Positions 49,346-59,532 of a stretch of 64,000 nucleotides of DNA are shown here, in pieces (the first letter of the stretch is position 1; each line of letters begins with the position of its first letter). This DNA is from Streptomyces polyasparticus (lineage in GTDB: Bacteria > Actinomycetota > Actinomycetes > Streptomycetales > Streptomycetaceae). The notes beneath the pieces were generated by a model that made no database searches, was not told the origin of the DNA, and was given only the letters and a program-made list of their open reading frames with translations. The stretch is taken from positions 124,001-188,000 of the forward strand of contig NZ_JACTVJ010000020.1 in assembly GCF_014493765.1 (NCBI RefSeq), in the 5' to 3' direction. Both the position numbers and the translations under genes were made by a program.

Positions 49346-50384
49346 TCGTCGACGTGTCGATCACGAAGCGGTAGCGGACGTCCGAGGCGAGGACGCGCTC
49401 GTACGCCTCGTTGATCTGCTCCGCCGGGATGACCTCGATCTCCGCGCCGAAGCCGTGCTCCGCGCAGAAGTCCAGCATCTCCTGGGTCTCCGCGATGCCG
49501 CCGATCATCGAGCCCGCGAGGGTCTTGCGGCCGCCGATGACCGAGAAGAGGTTCAGGGAGACGGGCTCCTCGGGGGCGCCGACGTTCGCGAAGACGCCGT
49601 CCACCTTGAGGAGGGACAGGTACTGGTCGAGGGGCAGCGGGGCCGAGACCGTGGAGACGATCAGGTCGAAGGTGCCGGCCAGTTCCTCGAAGGTCGCCGG
49701 GTCGCTGGTGGCGTAGTAGTGGTCGGCGCCCAGGCGCTCGCCGTCCGCCTTCTTGCGCAGCGACTGGGACAGGACGGTCACCTCGGCGCCGAGCGCGTGC
49801 GCGATCTTGACGCCCATGTGGCCGAGACCGCCGAGGCCGACGATGGCGACCTTCTTGCCGGGGCCCGCGTTCCAGTGCTTGAGCGGGGAGTAGAGGGTGA
49901 TGCCCGCGCACAGCAGGGGCGCGGCCACGTCGAGGGAGATGCCCTCGGGGATGCGGACCGCGTAGTTCTCGTCGACGACGAGGTGCGTGGAGTAGCCGCC
50001 GTAGGTGGGCTCGCCGTTCTTGTCGAGCGCGTTGTACGTGCCGGTCATGCCCTGCGTGCAGTACTGCTCCTGGCCGCGCAGGCAGTACTCGCACTCGCGG
50101 CAGGAGTCCACGAAGCAGCCGACTCCGACGCGGTCGCCGACCTTGTACTTGGTGACCTCGGGGCCGACCTCGGTGACGATGCCGGCGATCTCGTGGCCGG
50201 GGACCATCGGGAAGATGCCCTCGCCCCAGCCGTCGCGGGCCTGGTGGATGTCGGAGTGGCAGATGCCCGCGAACTTGATGTCGATCATGACGTCGTGCGC
50301 GCCCACCGCGCGGCGCTCGATGGTGGTGCGCTCCAGGGGAGCGTTGGCGGCGGGGGCGGCGTAGGCGGCGACGGTGGTGGTCAT
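49341..50384 (-). CDS. Zinc-dependent NAD(P) alcohol dehydrogenase (YahK/CAD type)
   Basis: A 347-aa medium-chain dehydrogenase that reduces aldehydes or oxidises alcohols. Catalytic zinc ligands are in GICHSDIHQ near residue 41 and PGHEIAG near 62. The structural zinc cysteines are in [15 protein letters not shown] near 93-107. The coenzyme site is [12 protein letters not shown] near 180. ATG 50384. It is divergent from an XRE regulator at 160 bp, a frequent pairing that suggests control by it. Confidence 0.95.
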   Translation of the reverse strand: MTTTVAAYAAPAANAPLERTTIERRAVGAHDVMIDIKFAGICHSDIHQARDGWGEGIFPMVPGHEIAGIVTEVGPEVTKYKVGDRVGVGCFVDSCRECEYCLRGQEQYCTQGMTGTYNALDKNGEPTYGGYSTHLVVDENYAVRIPEGISLDVAAPLLCAGITLYSPLKHWNAGPGKKVAIVGLGGLGHMGVKIAHALGAEVTVLSQSLRKKADGERLGADHYYATSDPATFEELAGTFDLIVSTVSAPLPLDQYLSLLKVDGVFANVGAPEEPVSLNLFSVIGGRKTLAGSMIGGIAETQEMLDFCAEHGFGAEIEVIPAEQINEAYERVLASDVRYRFVIDTSTI

Positions 50385-50543
50385 GGTCAGGGGGTTCCCC
50401 TCGGTGGGTTCTCGATCTTTGTGCTCGATACGAGAGTGCAGCAGCCGGAAGGTGCTACCCAGCCCACTGTTGTGCCTACGTCCGGGGTTCCTACTACTGG
50501 CAGGGTCAGGGTGCGTGCGTACGGCGGAGTGATACTGGATGGC

Positions 50544-51443
50544 ATGACCGACCAGGAACCCGCCCTCGACCGGCGTGCGGAGCTGAGCGAGTTCCTGCGC
50601 ACCCGCCGCGCCCGGATCAAGCCCTCCGACGTGGGCCTGCCGGACTACGGGCACCGGCGGCGCGTGCCGGGCCTGCGGCGCGAGGAGCTGTCGCAGCTCG
50701 CCGGGGTCTCGGTGGCGTACTACACACGCCTGGAGCAGGGCAACGGTGCGAACGTGTCCACGGAGATCCTGGAGGCGATCTCCCGGGCGCTGCGGCTCAC
50801 CGACGCCGAGCACGCGCATCTGCTGCATCTGACCAAGCCCAGGCAGCACAAGAAGAAGCGCCGCGGCGGCGCCCGGCAGCAGGTGCGGCCCGCGCTGCAG
50901 CAGCTGCTCGACGCGATGGAGGGCGTGCCCGCGTACATCGTGGGGCGGCGCACCGACATCCTGGCCTGGAACCGGGCCGCGGCCGCGCTCTTCGGCGACT
51001 TCGCGACCTGGGCGCCCGAGGACCGCAACTGGTCCCGGATGATCTTCCTCAATCCGCAGGTCAAGGCGCTGTTCGCGAATCCGGAGCAGAAGGCCAGCGA
51101 TGTCGTCAGCTATCTGCGGATGGACGCGGGCTGCCACCCCGACGACCCGGAGCTCTCCGCGCTCGTCGGGCAGCTCTCGGTGAAGAGCGAGGAGTTCCGG
51201 CGGCTGTGGGCCGCGCACGACGTCAAGGACAAGGGCCACGGCACGAAGGTCCTGCACCACCCGCTGGTCGGCGAGCTGACCCTCTCGTACGAGACGCTGA
51301 TGCTGGCCGACGACGGTGAGCAGGCGCTCTCCACGTATCACGCGGAGCCGGGCTCGCCCTCGGCCGAGGCGCTGCGCCTGCTCGTCAGCTGGGGCACGGA
51401 CGCGGCGGCCGAGCGGTCCGCCTCCGTGAAGGATCAGGGCTGA
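50544..51443 (+). CDS. XRE family regulator, MmyB-like ligand domain
   Basis: A 299-aa regulator. The helix-turn-helix is near residues 35-75 ([27 protein letters not shown]), followed by the MmyB-like PAS-type domain ([23 protein letters not shown] ... [15 protein letters not shown]). Such proteins bind fatty acids or similar ligands and often control a divergent dehydrogenase, as here. ATG 50544. Confidence 0.93.
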   Translation: MTDQEPALDRRAELSEFLRTRRARIKPSDVGLPDYGHRRRVPGLRREELSQLAGVSVAYYTRLEQGNGANVSTEILEAISRALRLTDAEHAHLLHLTKPRQHKKKRRGGARQQVRPALQQLLDAMEGVPAYIVGRRTDILAWNRAAAALFGDFATWAPEDRNWSRMIFLNPQVKALFANPEQKASDVVSYLRMDAGCHPDDPELSALVGQLSVKSEEFRRLWAAHDVKDKGHGTKVLHHPLVGELTLSYETLMLADDGEQALSTYHAEPGSPSAEALRLLVSWGTDAAAERSASVKDQG

Positions 51444-51471
51444 CGCAAGGGGTCGGCCCTGACGTAAGGGA

Positions 51472-52251
51472 TCAGGGCTGATACGGCCCTCCCGGCACCC
51501 CCCACCCCCAGGACGGCATCGGCTGTACGGGCGGGCAGTCCTCGTCGGAGACGTCGTTGGAGTAGTAGATCGCCATCCTGGTACCCCACTCGATGTAGGC
51601 CAGGAAGGCCGAGCGGAACTCGGCGTCGGTCGGCAGCCCGACCTCGTCGGCCGCGTCCTGCATGAGGTTCACCCAGCGCCGGCGCTGCGCCTCGGTGATG
51701 TGCTTGCCCAGGTGCTTGGACGCCATGTGCTGATGGCCGCCGAGCTGTTCGCTGTAGGTCTTCGGACCGCCGAACACCTCCGCGATCCAGGCGCCCACAT
51801 GCCGGGCGTGCTCGGCCGGCAGGTCCTTGAACAGGCCGCCGAGCAGGTCGTCCGCGACGACCCGGGCGTAGAAGGCGTCGGTGAGCCGCTCGAAGATCTT
51901 CTCGCCGCCGGCCCAGGCATACAGCGTGGGCACGGCCGCGCCCTGCCCGGCCACCCCGGTCGGGGCGTAGTGCCGCATCTCCTCGATGTGCTTCACGTAC
52001 GGGCTGATCTCGGTGAAGAACGAACGGAATTCCGCGGAGGCGCGGAAGGTCTCGGTGTGGTCGCTCGTGGAGGTCCAGGTGATGCGCAGGATGAAGCTCT
52101 CGGGCTCCTCCTCGCAGCGGCGCAGTTCGTAGTCGACGCATTGCGGCGATGCGGCGAGCGGGCCCGCGGCGCGCTCGTAGGCGGCGACGAAGGCCTCGGC
52201 CCCGTCCGCGGGGATGGTGTAGCGGATGTACTCGACAGTCCGGCTGCTCAT
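51472..52251 (-). CDS. ABM-domain / group II truncated haemoglobin fusion
   Basis: A 259-aa two-domain protein. Residues 1-95 are an antibiotic-biosynthesis-monooxygenase-type beta-alpha domain ([23 protein letters not shown] ... [11 protein letters not shown]). Residues 110-240 are a truncated globin ([33 protein letters not shown], proximal His region [24 protein letters not shown]). The globin would bind O2 or NO, and the ABM domain may bind haem or a quinone-like substrate. ATG 52251. The combination exists in other Streptomyces but its reaction is not known. Confidence 0.9.
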   Translation of the reverse strand: MSSRTVEYIRYTIPADGAEAFVAAYERAAGPLAASPQCVDYELRRCEEEPESFILRITWTSTSDHTETFRASAEFRSFFTEISPYVKHIEEMRHYAPTGVAGQGAAVPTLYAWAGGEKIFERLTDAFYARVVADDLLGGLFKDLPAEHARHVGAWIAEVFGGPKTYSEQLGGHQHMASKHLGKHITEAQRRRWVNLMQDAADEVGLPTDAEFRSAFLAYIEWGTRMAIYYSNDVSDEDCPPVQPMPSWGWGVPGGPYQP

Positions 52252-52271
52252 GTCCGGACCGTACGTCACGC

Positions 52272-52312
52272 ATCCGGCCCGCAGGAACCTCGAAGGTCCC
52301 TGCGGGCCGGAT
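52272..52312 (-). terminator. Terminator of the S8 peptidase gene
   Basis: A perfect 14-bp stem (52272-52285 with 52299-52312), 13-nt loop, 30 bp after the peptidase stop and before the globin gene on the same strand. Confidence 0.87.
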
Positions 52313-52341
52313 CAACTCACCTTGCTTTAGTGGTGGTTGGC

Positions 52342-55300
52342 CTACTTGCCGTAGTACGCGTCGTAGACCGACATCGCCGTCGTGTTGCCCTTCTTGTCGC
52401 CGATCTTCGCGTGGAAGGCGACGGACTTGCCCTTGGCCGGGTTCTTGAACTCGACCTTGCCGCTCTTGACGGTGAGCTGCTTCCAGGTCTTGCCGGCGTC
52501 GTAACTGACGTACACCTTCAGGTACTTGAGGTTCTTGCCGGCGGCCGCGCCCTGCACGGTGACCGGCATCTTCACCTTCTTGCCCGCGGCCGCCGTGGAG
52601 TCCAGGGCGATACCGGGCGGCGAGAAGCGGGCCACCGAGACCGGGAGCCTGGCCTCGGAGACCTTCTTCGACTTGAAGGTGAAGGTCACGTTGACCTTGC
52701 TGGACGTCCGCCCCACGGACAGATCCCGCTTCAGGGACGAGACCATCTTGTACGAGGCCTCCCCGGACGGAACCTTGAAGAAGGCGCCGTCGAGGCTGCT
52801 CCGGCTCTCGGCGATCTTCGTGCCGTTGCGGTACAGCGTCGTCTTCGCCGAGGCCTCACGCGCCCCGCCGTAGTGGTTCTTGCCGTCCGCGAGGACCGGG
52901 ATGCTGGTGTAGATCTCGTTGCCGGTGCGGGTCACACCGAACTCCGAGTTGAGCTTCGGGCCGAAGACGCCGGTGTTGAACGTCTTCGAGTAGCTCTTGC
53001 CGCCCGTGAAAGTCTGTGCGCCGCCGAGGTCGTAGTAGGCCTCAGGCACCGGGAGGCCCTGCTCGTCGACCTCGCCGCCGAACTGGAACACGGCCATCGA
53101 CCACTTGGCCTTGTTCACCGTGGACAGATACAGCGTGCGCTTGCCCGGCGCCTTCTGCTGGACGGGCACCGGCGGCGGGTAGTTGGCGCCGCCCCCGGAG
53201 ATCTCTGCGGACGGGGCGACCCCTGCGGTCTTGCCGCGCACGGACGCGCCCAGACCGACGGTGACCTTGGCGAGCTCGGAGGACTTGAAGCGCTTGACGA
53301 CTCCCGAGCCCAGCTTCTTCACGGCGCCGCCGAAGACGACGTCGTACTGGGTCGCGGCGCCCTTGGTCCAGGTGCCGCTCCAGTCCTGCGCGAGACCGGT
53401 GGTCTCGGCGCCGAGGTGCGCGGTGCGAATGTCCGCGAACGAGGCGGCGTCCTGGCCGTCGAACCAGCCGAGGCCGCCGGCGTCGAAGGTGTACGTGGTG
53501 GCCGCGTGCAGCGGCTTCGCCGCCGGGTCCGGCACCGTGATGGTCTGCGGCTTCGCGGTGCGGGCGTCGAGGGTCACCGAGGTGTTCTTGGTGAGGCTGA
53601 GCTTCGGCATGAACAGCAGGTCCACGCCGCCCTTGAAGTCCACCGGGTCCTTGTAGATCCGCGAGTTCACGACGTAACTGCCCTTGGGCAGCCGGATCTT
53701 GACCGTGCCCGACTTGTCGCTGAGCCGGAGGTACTGGCCCTTGGCCAGGCTCGAGTATCCGAACAGTTCCGTGGCGTGATCCGGGGCCGGCTGCCCGTCG
53801 CGCCCGATGTGCCGCACGGTCAGGTCGTACGACTCGATCTCGTTGTGCACAGCCGCGGCCGTGCGCACCGTCTGACCGCCGCCGGTCGCCGTCACGTACG
53901 CGGAGTACGAGCCGAGAACCGCGCCGCCCAGCTTGGTGTCCGCGCTGACGTCGACCGAGGCCGTACCGCCCGCGGGCACCGTGACCTCGGTGGCGCCGAG
54001 GGTGAAGAAGCCCGCCGGGGCAGCCCGGCCCTTCGGGTCGTACCCCTTGACCGCGAGCTTCAGGGTGATGTCCTGGGCGCCCGTGTTCTTGTACGTGAGC
54101 TTCTCGGTCAGCTTCGGGTCGTCCGTGTGCGGCCACTGGGCCACGCCGAACTGCAGGGGCGACGGGTTGGCGAACACGGTCTGCGTGAGCGCCTTGTCGA
54201 CCTGGATACGGCCGGTGCCCTGCTGGAACGGCGTGTACGCGGCGGCCTTGGCCGAACCGGTGAGCACGCTCTTGAGCTCGGTGTACGTCCAGTCCGGGTG
54301 CTGCTGCTTGAGCAGGGCCGCGGCGCCCGCGACATGCGGAGTCGCCATCGACGTACCGGAGATGGCGAAGTACTTGCCGTCGGGAGTCTTCGGGACTTCC
54401 GGTTCCTTGCCGATCAGGCTGTCCTTCGCCGCCGCGGCCATGATGTCGACGCCCGGCGCGGTCACGTCCGGCTTCAGACCGCCGTCACCGATGCGCGGGC
54501 CCCTGCTGGAGAACGGGGCGAGCTTGTCGGAGCGGTCGACGGCGCCGACGGTGAGCGCGGCCTCCGCGGTGCCCGGGGAGCCGACGGTCTGCGCGCCGCC
54601 CTCGCCCGAGTTGCCCGCCGCGATGGCGAACAGGACGCCCTTCTCCTCGGAGTACTTGTTGACGGCCGCTTCGAGCACGTCGAGCGTGGGCGAATCCGGG
54701 CCGCCCAGGCTCATGTTGACCACGTCCGCGCCCTCGGCGACGGCCCACTCGATACCGGCGAGGATGCCCGAGTCGTCGCCGTAGCCGTCGTCGCTGAGGA
54801 CCTTGCCGTTGAGTACGTCGGCGCCGGGAGCGACGCCCTTGTACTTGCCGCCCGACGCGGCACCCGTACCGGCCGCGATGGACGCGACGTGCGTGCCGTG
54901 GCCGAACTTGTCGTCCGTGCCCGCCGAGGTGGAGAAGTTCTTCGCCGCGACGACCTGGTCCTTGAGGTCCGCGTGCGTGGCGTCGACGCCCGTGTCGAGT
55001 ACGGCGATCTTCACGCCCTTGCCGTCGTAGCCGGCCGCCCAGGCCTTGTCGGCGCCGATCTGCTTGACGCTGCGGTCCAGGCTGGCCTTGCGCACGCCGT
55101 CCAGCCAGATCTTCGCGACACCGGACGTCGTGGTGACGGTGCCGCCGCGCTCCTCGGTGAGCGCCTGCCACAGCTCGGCGGTGTCGTCCTTCGGCGTCGT
55201 CACGGCCTCGGCGTTCAGGGACTTGAGGACCCTGCGCACCTGTGTGCCGCCCGCGTCGCGCACCTCGGACCTGGCGTCCGCGGCCGCGCCCTTGTAGCCG

Positions 55301-55701
55301 ACGATCACCTTGAGGCCCTTCTTCTGGGCCCTGCGGTTCTCCGCCTTGGTCAGCTCGGTGATGTCGAAGAGCCGGCGGTCGAGCCTGCCCTCGGCGATCA
55401 GCCGCTCGGCGTCCAGCGGCACGACGAACGTGTGCCCGTCGAAGCCCTGGATCCGGACCGGGATGTGCTCGCGGCCCTTGGCCTTCTCGACCCGGACGAC
55501 CTTGCCCTTGGCGTCCACGACCACCCGGTCACCGGTGATCAGCTGGACCCGCTGCTCCGCGGCCTTCGCCCCGGCGCCGGCCGCCGCACTCTGCGCGGCC
55601 GGCTTCGCCGTGGCCGCCGGTGCGGTCATTCCCCCCGCGAGCGCCACGGCCGCCGCGACGGCGACCGTGGATATGCCCGCTCTCTTGACGTATCTGCGCA
55701 A
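52342..55701 (-). CDS. Secreted S8 subtilisin-like serine protease
   Basis: An 1119-aa exported protease. The signal peptide is at residues 1-32 (ending APAATA), and an inhibitor-type prodomain covers about 50-200. The catalytic domain has Asp in IAVLDTGVD near 237, His in GHGTHVAS near 268, the oxyanion Asn in AIAAGNSGEGG near 365 and Ser in SGTSMATPHVAG near 450. About 600 residues of beta-sandwich modules follow (including VPAGGTASVDVSAD). The start is TTG 55701, with GGGGGG about 8 nt upstream. It ends at a strong terminator. Confidence 0.95.
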   Translation of the reverse strand: MRRYVKRAGISTVAVAAAVALAGGMTAPAATAKPAAQSAAAGAGAKAAEQRVQLITGDRVVVDAKGKVVRVEKAKGREHIPVRIQGFDGHTFVVPLDAERLIAEGRLDRRLFDITELTKAENRRAQKKGLKVIVGYKGAAADARSEVRDAGGTQVRRVLKSLNAEAVTTPKDDTAELWQALTEERGGTVTTTSGVAKIWLDGVRKASLDRSVKQIGADKAWAAGYDGKGVKIAVLDTGVDATHADLKDQVVAAKNFSTSAGTDDKFGHGTHVASIAAGTGAASGGKYKGVAPGADVLNGKVLSDDGYGDDSGILAGIEWAVAEGADVVNMSLGGPDSPTLDVLEAAVNKYSEEKGVLFAIAAGNSGEGGAQTVGSPGTAEAALTVGAVDRSDKLAPFSSRGPRIGDGGLKPDVTAPGVDIMAAAAKDSLIGKEPEVPKTPDGKYFAISGTSMATPHVAGAAALLKQQHPDWTYTELKSVLTGSAKAAAYTPFQQGTGRIQVDKALTQTVFANPSPLQFGVAQWPHTDDPKLTEKLTYKNTGAQDITLKLAVKGYDPKGRAAPAGFFTLGATEVTVPAGGTASVDVSADTKLGGAVLGSYSAYVTATGGGQTVRTAAAVHNEIESYDLTVRHIGRDGQPAPDHATELFGYSSLAKGQYLRLSDKSGTVKIRLPKGSYVVNSRIYKDPVDFKGGVDLLFMPKLSLTKNTSVTLDARTAKPQTITVPDPAAKPLHAATTYTFDAGGLGWFDGQDAASFADIRTAHLGAETTGLAQDWSGTWTKGAATQYDVVFGGAVKKLGSGVVKRFKSSELAKVTVGLGASVRGKTAGVAPSAEISGGGANYPPPVPVQQKAPGKRTLYLSTVNKAKWSMAVFQFGGEVDEQGLPVPEAYYDLGGAQTFTGGKSYSKTFNTGVFGPKLNSEFGVTRTGNEIYTSIPVLADGKNHYGGAREASAKTTLYRNGTKIAESRSSLDGAFFKVPSGEASYKMVSSLKRDLSVGRTSSKVNVTFTFKSKKVSEARLPVSVARFSPPGIALDSTAAAGKKVKMPVTVQGAAAGKNLKYLKVYVSYDAGKTWKQLTVKSGKVEFKNPAKGKSVAFHAKIGDKKGNTTAMSVYDAYYGK

Positions 55702-55855
55702 CTTTTCCCCCCTGGTCAGTGCTTCGCGTCATCTATGACGGTCACCGAGGGGGTTCGGTTGTGTGTGCACGGTCAGTTTTCTTTCCGGGTGTGCCGGAGG
55801 TCTCTTTCCGGGTACGCCGGAGGGTCATCCCGGCCGTTGCGCAGGTGCCGTGGGC

Positions 55856-56539
55856 TCAGGCCCTGGCGTTCTCCGTCACCGTCAGACGGCCCTTCCTGAT
55901 GGTCGCAAGGCGCGGCGCCCGCTTGGCGATCGCGCTGTCGTGCGTGACCATCACGAACGTCAGACCGTGCTCCTTCCACAGCCCTTCGAGCAGCTCCATG
56001 ATCTCGTCGCGCATCGACTCGTCGAGGTTGCCGGTGGGCTCGTCGGCGAGCAGCACCTTCGGGCGCTTGACCAACGCCCGTGCGATCGCGACGCGTTGCT
56101 GCTGGCCGCCGGACATCTCGCCCGGCAGATGGCTCAGCCGCTCCCCCAGGCCCACCGAGTCCAGGGCCTGCGCGGCCCGTTCGCGGCGGTCCCGCGCCTT
56201 CAGCCCGAGCGGGACCAGAGCGGTCTCGACGTTCTCCTGGGCGGTGAGCGTCGGGATGAGGTTGAAGGACTGGAAGACGAAGCCGATGTTCTCGCTGCGC
56301 ACCCGCGTCAGGCGTGCCTCGGGCAGCGTGGCGAGATCGGTGCCGTCCAGTTCGACCTGGCCGGAGGTCGGCCGGTCGAGGCCGCCGAGCATCTGCAGGA
56401 GGGTGGACTTGCCGCCGCCGGTGGGGCCCTGGATGACCAGCCGGCCGCCGTCCTCGATGGTCAGGTCGACATCGTCGAGGGCCTGGACGGTGGCTTTGCC
56501 GCGGCGATAGGTCTTGGTGACGCCTCTGAGGTGGTACAT
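55856..56539 (-). CDS. MacB/LolD-type ABC transporter ATPase
   Basis: A 227-aa ATPase. Walker A GPTGGGKST near residue 38, Q-loop VFQSFNLIPTLTAQENVE, signature MSGGQQQRVAIARAL near 143 and Walker B VLLADEPTGNLD. It pairs with the FtsX-type permease 113 bp upstream on the same strand. Such pairs act mechanically on envelope substrates rather than as classical pumps. Confidence 0.95.
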   Translation of the reverse strand: MYHLRGVTKTYRRGKATVQALDDVDLTIEDGGRLVIQGPTGGGKSTLLQMLGGLDRPTSGQVELDGTDLATLPEARLTRVRSENIGFVFQSFNLIPTLTAQENVETALVPLGLKARDRRERAAQALDSVGLGERLSHLPGEMSGGQQQRVAIARALVKRPKVLLADEPTGNLDESMRDEIMELLEGLWKEHGLTFVMVTHDSAIAKRAPRLATIRKGRLTVTENARA

Positions 56540-56586
56540 GGTGGATTTCTCCTGGGACTGTCGTCAGGCGTACGGAAGTTGAGGAT

Positions 56587-56653
56587 TCGGCGCGCCGAAG
56601 TGGGGGACATGGCGCGCGCTGCTCGGCGCACCGAAGTGGGGGACGTGGCCCGC
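56587..56653. repeat. 31-bp imperfect direct repeat, 36-bp period
   Basis: 56587-56617 and 56623-56653 match at 28 of 31 bases (core CCGAAGTGGGGGAC). They lie between permease and ATPase genes, and the second copy reaches the permease stop. Confidence 0.75.
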
Positions 56654-58116
56654 TACTCGACGCGCCGCAGCGCGTCCGCGGGCCGCAGCCGTGCGGCGCG
56701 CCAGCCGCCGAAGGCGCCCGCGATCAGACCGCCGCCGATGGCGAGAGCCGCCGCGAGGGCGATCGTCGCGAGGCTGACCGGGGCGCCGAGCGCGATGTCG
56801 AGGGTGCGTTCGCCCGCCTCGCGCAGCGGGCCGCCGCCACCGCCGGGCCCGGACACGGCGATCCCGCCGCCTCCGCCGCCGCCCGGACCGCCGCCCATCA
56901 GGCCGCCGCCGAGTTCGGCGGTGAGCGTCGGCGAGATGGCCGTCACCGCGTAGGCGCCCGCGAGTCCCACACCGATGCCGAGCGCTCCGCCGATCAGCCC
57001 GTTGACCAGGGCCTCACCGACGACCTGGCGGGTGACGCGGCCCGACTTCCAGCCGAGCGCCTTGAGCGTGCCGAACTCGCGCACGCGCCGGCTCACCGCC
57101 GACGAGGTCAGCAGGCCGGCCACCAGGAAGGCCGCCGCGAGAACCACGTACGAGAGCCACTTGCCCACGTTGGAGGCGAGGTCGGCCGCCGTGTCCAGGG
57201 AACCCGAGACGGTCTTGGCGAGATCGGCCGATGTGGTCACGGTGGTGTCGGGGACGTTCTTCTGGATCTCGTCCTTGACGGCCGCGATCGCCTGCGAGTC
57301 CGCGGCCTTCACGTACACCGTCGTGATCTTGTCCTTGGCGTCGGCGAGCGTCTGCGCCTGCCGCAGCGGGATGTAGACATTGGCTGCCGCCTGGCCCTTG
57401 TCGGCCGTGGCGATCCCGACGATCTCGAACTCCTTGCCCTTGATCTTGAGTTCGCCGCCGACCTTCAGGTCTTCCTTCTTCGCGTACGCGGAGTCGAGCA
57501 CCGCGACCTTCGCGTCGGTCTCGGACTCCTTGAACGTACGGCCCTTCGTCAGTGTCGACGAGGTCAGCGGGCCGAGGTCCGGCTCGGTGACGTCCGTACC
57601 GAAGACGGTGAAGGAGTTGACGCCGAAGTCGGCGCCGCCGCCGCGGACTTCGCCGCTGCCGCCCTTCTGGCCGGGCTGCGCGGGCTGGGCCGGCTTCATC
57701 TCGCCGGGCTTGAAGTCGCCGCTCACCGTGATGCTGGTCAGGCTGAGCCCGCCGACCGCGTCCGCGACACCGTCCTGCTCGGCGACCGTGTCGACCGTGG
57801 AGGTGCTGAGGGTCTCGAAGCCCTGCACCATCAGCATGTCGTTGGACTGCTCGGCGCCGTCCTGGCTCGCGTCGAACTTGAACCGCGGCCGCTGGGGCGC
57901 CGCGCCCTCCTCGGGCTCCTCCTGCGCCTTGGTGACGGTCATGTCCGTACCGAGTCCGTAGAGCGACTCGAGGACCTCGCCCTGGGCCTGCTTCATGCCC
58001 GCGGAGACGGAGTTGACCACGATGACCAGAGCGATGCCGAGCGCGAGCCCGGAGGCGACGACGAGCGCCGCCTTTCTGCGACGGCGCAGCTCACGCCGCA
58101 AGTAGGTGAAGAACAT
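56653..58116 (-). CDS. MacB/FtsX-like ABC permease
   Basis: A 487-aa permease with the FtsX layout: an N-terminal helix (ALVVASGLALGIALVIVVNSV), a large extracytoplasmic MacB-PCD-type domain (about 45-310), then three helices near 320, 375 and 445. An unusual Gly-rich loop lies between helices 3 and 4 (LGGGLMGGGPGGGGGGG). ATG 58116. The substrate is unknown. Position between an L,D-transpeptidase and a secreted protease hints at an envelope task. Confidence 0.93.
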   Translation of the reverse strand: MFFTYLRRELRRRRKAALVVASGLALGIALVIVVNSVSAGMKQAQGEVLESLYGLGTDMTVTKAQEEPEEGAAPQRPRFKFDASQDGAEQSNDMLMVQGFETLSTSTVDTVAEQDGVADAVGGLSLTSITVSGDFKPGEMKPAQPAQPGQKGGSGEVRGGGADFGVNSFTVFGTDVTEPDLGPLTSSTLTKGRTFKESETDAKVAVLDSAYAKKEDLKVGGELKIKGKEFEIVGIATADKGQAAANVYIPLRQAQTLADAKDKITTVYVKAADSQAIAAVKDEIQKNVPDTTVTTSADLAKTVSGSLDTAADLASNVGKWLSYVVLAAAFLVAGLLTSSAVSRRVREFGTLKALGWKSGRVTRQVVGEALVNGLIGGALGIGVGLAGAYAVTAISPTLTAELGGGLMGGGPGGGGGGGIAVSGPGGGGGPLREAGERTLDIALGAPVSLATIALAAALAIGGGLIAGAFGGWRAARLRPADALRRVE

Positions 58117-58214
58117 GCGGCTGAAGGTAGGAACGGCGCGTGATGGCGGGATAAGGGGCGCGTGAGAGACCCATGAGAAGCCCTGCGCCGCTCAAATCCC
58201 TTGCCCCGTACGGA

Positions 58215-58258
58215 CGGTGGCCCGCACCTCTCGTCAGTGGGAGAGGTGCGGGCCACCG
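58215..58258 (-). terminator. Terminator of the L,D-transpeptidase gene
   Basis: A perfect 18-bp stem (58215-58232 with 58241-58258), 8-nt loop, 33 bp after the transpeptidase stop. Confidence 0.92.
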
Positions 58259-58290
58259 AGGGATCCCGCGGGGAGTTCAGGTGATACGGA

Positions 58291-59532
58291 TCAGGCCTGC
58301 GAGCCGGCCGTCCATTCGGCCCAGCTCATGTTCCAGCCGTTGAGCCCGTTGTCCGGGGCGATGGTCTTGTCACCGGTGTTCTTGACGATCACCACGTCCC
58401 CGACCATCGAGTTGTCGTAGAACCAGGCACCCGGGGTGCCCTTGTCGTCCGCACCCTTGGCGTCGGACAGGCCCACGCAGCCGTGGCTGGTGTTGACCGA
58501 GCCGAAGATGGACTTGGCGCCCCAGTAGTTGCCGTGGATGAAGGTGCCGGAGGTCGACAGACGCATCGCGTGCGGCACGTCCTTGATGTCGTACTCGCCC
58601 TTGCCGTCGTCGTCGGTGAAGCCGACCGTCGCACCGTTCATCCGGGTCTCCTTGAACTTCTCGGAGATCACCATCTGGCCTTCGTACGTCTTGTTGTCGG
58701 GCGCACCGGCGGAGATCGGGATGGTCTTGATGACCTTGCCGTCGCGCTCGACGGTCATCTGCTTGGTCTTGGCGTCGACCGTGGAGACCTGAGAGCGGCC
58801 GATCTTGAACGTGATCGACTTCTGCTGCACACCGAAGACGCCGTCGGCGCCCTCGACACCGTCGAGCTTCAGGTCGAGCGTGACGGTCGAGTTGGCCTTC
58901 CAGTAGTCCTCGGGACGGAAGTCGATCCGCTGCGAGTTGAACCAGTGGCCGACGACCTCCTGACCGCTGCTGGAGGTGACGGTGATGCCCTTCTGGACAG
59001 CGGCCTTGTTCTCGATCGCCTTGTCGAAGTTGATCGAGACCGGCATGCCCACACCGACGGTGGAGCCGTCCTCGGGCGTGAAGTTGCCGATGAAGCTGTT
59101 GGTGGGGGCGACCGTGGTGAACGTGGAGTTCTCGTGCGCCTCGCGGCCCTCGGAGTCCTTCGCGGCGACGGTCACCTTGTAGGTGGTCGCACGCTCCAGC
59201 TGCTCGTCCGGCTTCCAGCTCTTCTTGTCGGCGGAGAGCGAGCCCGCGACCTCCTCGCCCTCACCCGTCGTCATGGTGACGCTGGTCAGGGTGCCGTCCT
59301 TGACGGTGACCTGGCCGGCGTTGTTGATCGACGCGTTCTTCTCGCCGTTCTTCGGCGTCACGGATATTCGGGCGGCGGAGGTGTCCTTCGCGGCGGCCTC
59401 GTCGGCCTTCTCCTGCTGGCTCTCCTTGCCCTTCGTGCCCTCGTCCCCGCTGCTGCAGGCCGAGAGCACCAGGACGCCGCCGAGCAGTGCGGACACAGCC
59501 GTGAGGCCCCTGCGCCGCTTGCTAACCGTCAT
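58291..59532 (-). CDS. L,D-transpeptidase lipoprotein (Ig-like domains plus YkuD)
   Basis: A 413-aa cell-wall enzyme that makes 3-3 peptidoglycan cross-links. A lipoprotein signal with lipobox LSAC ends near residue 26. Two Ig-like domains occupy about 60-260 (NFTPEDGSTVGVGMPVSINFD and others). The YkuD domain follows, with TFIHGNYW near 325 and the active-site SHGCVGLSDAKGAD near 350. ATG 59532 is chosen because GGAGAAG lies 6 nt upstream, inside the codons of a possible earlier ATG at 59547. It matches mycobacterial LdtMt2-type architecture. Confidence 0.95.
   Translation of the reverse strand: MTVSKRRRGLTAVSALLGGVLVLSACSSGDEGTKGKESQQEKADEAAAKDTSAARISVTPKNGEKNASINNAGQVTVKDGTLTSVTMTTGEGEEVAGSLSADKKSWKPDEQLERATTYKVTVAAKDSEGREAHENSTFTTVAPTNSFIGNFTPEDGSTVGVGMPVSINFDKAIENKAAVQKGITVTSSSGQEVVGHWFNSQRIDFRPEDYWKANSTVTLDLKLDGVEGADGVFGVQQKSITFKIGRSQVSTVDAKTKQMTVERDGKVIKTIPISAGAPDNKTYEGQMVISEKFKETRMNGATVGFTDDDGKGEYDIKDVPHAMRLSTSGTFIHGNYWGAKSIFGSVNTSHGCVGLSDAKGADDKGTPGAWFYDNSMVGDVVIVKNTGDKTIAPDNGLNGWNMSWAEWTAGSQA

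Noticed and set aside
51700-55899. A 1399-codon open frame on the plus strand opposite the S8 protease and globin genes.
   Set aside because: It is a shadow of high-GC codon bias: no domain is recognisable, it spans two real genes and a terminator, and it is rich in Arg/Gly/Ala/Val as expected of such shadows.
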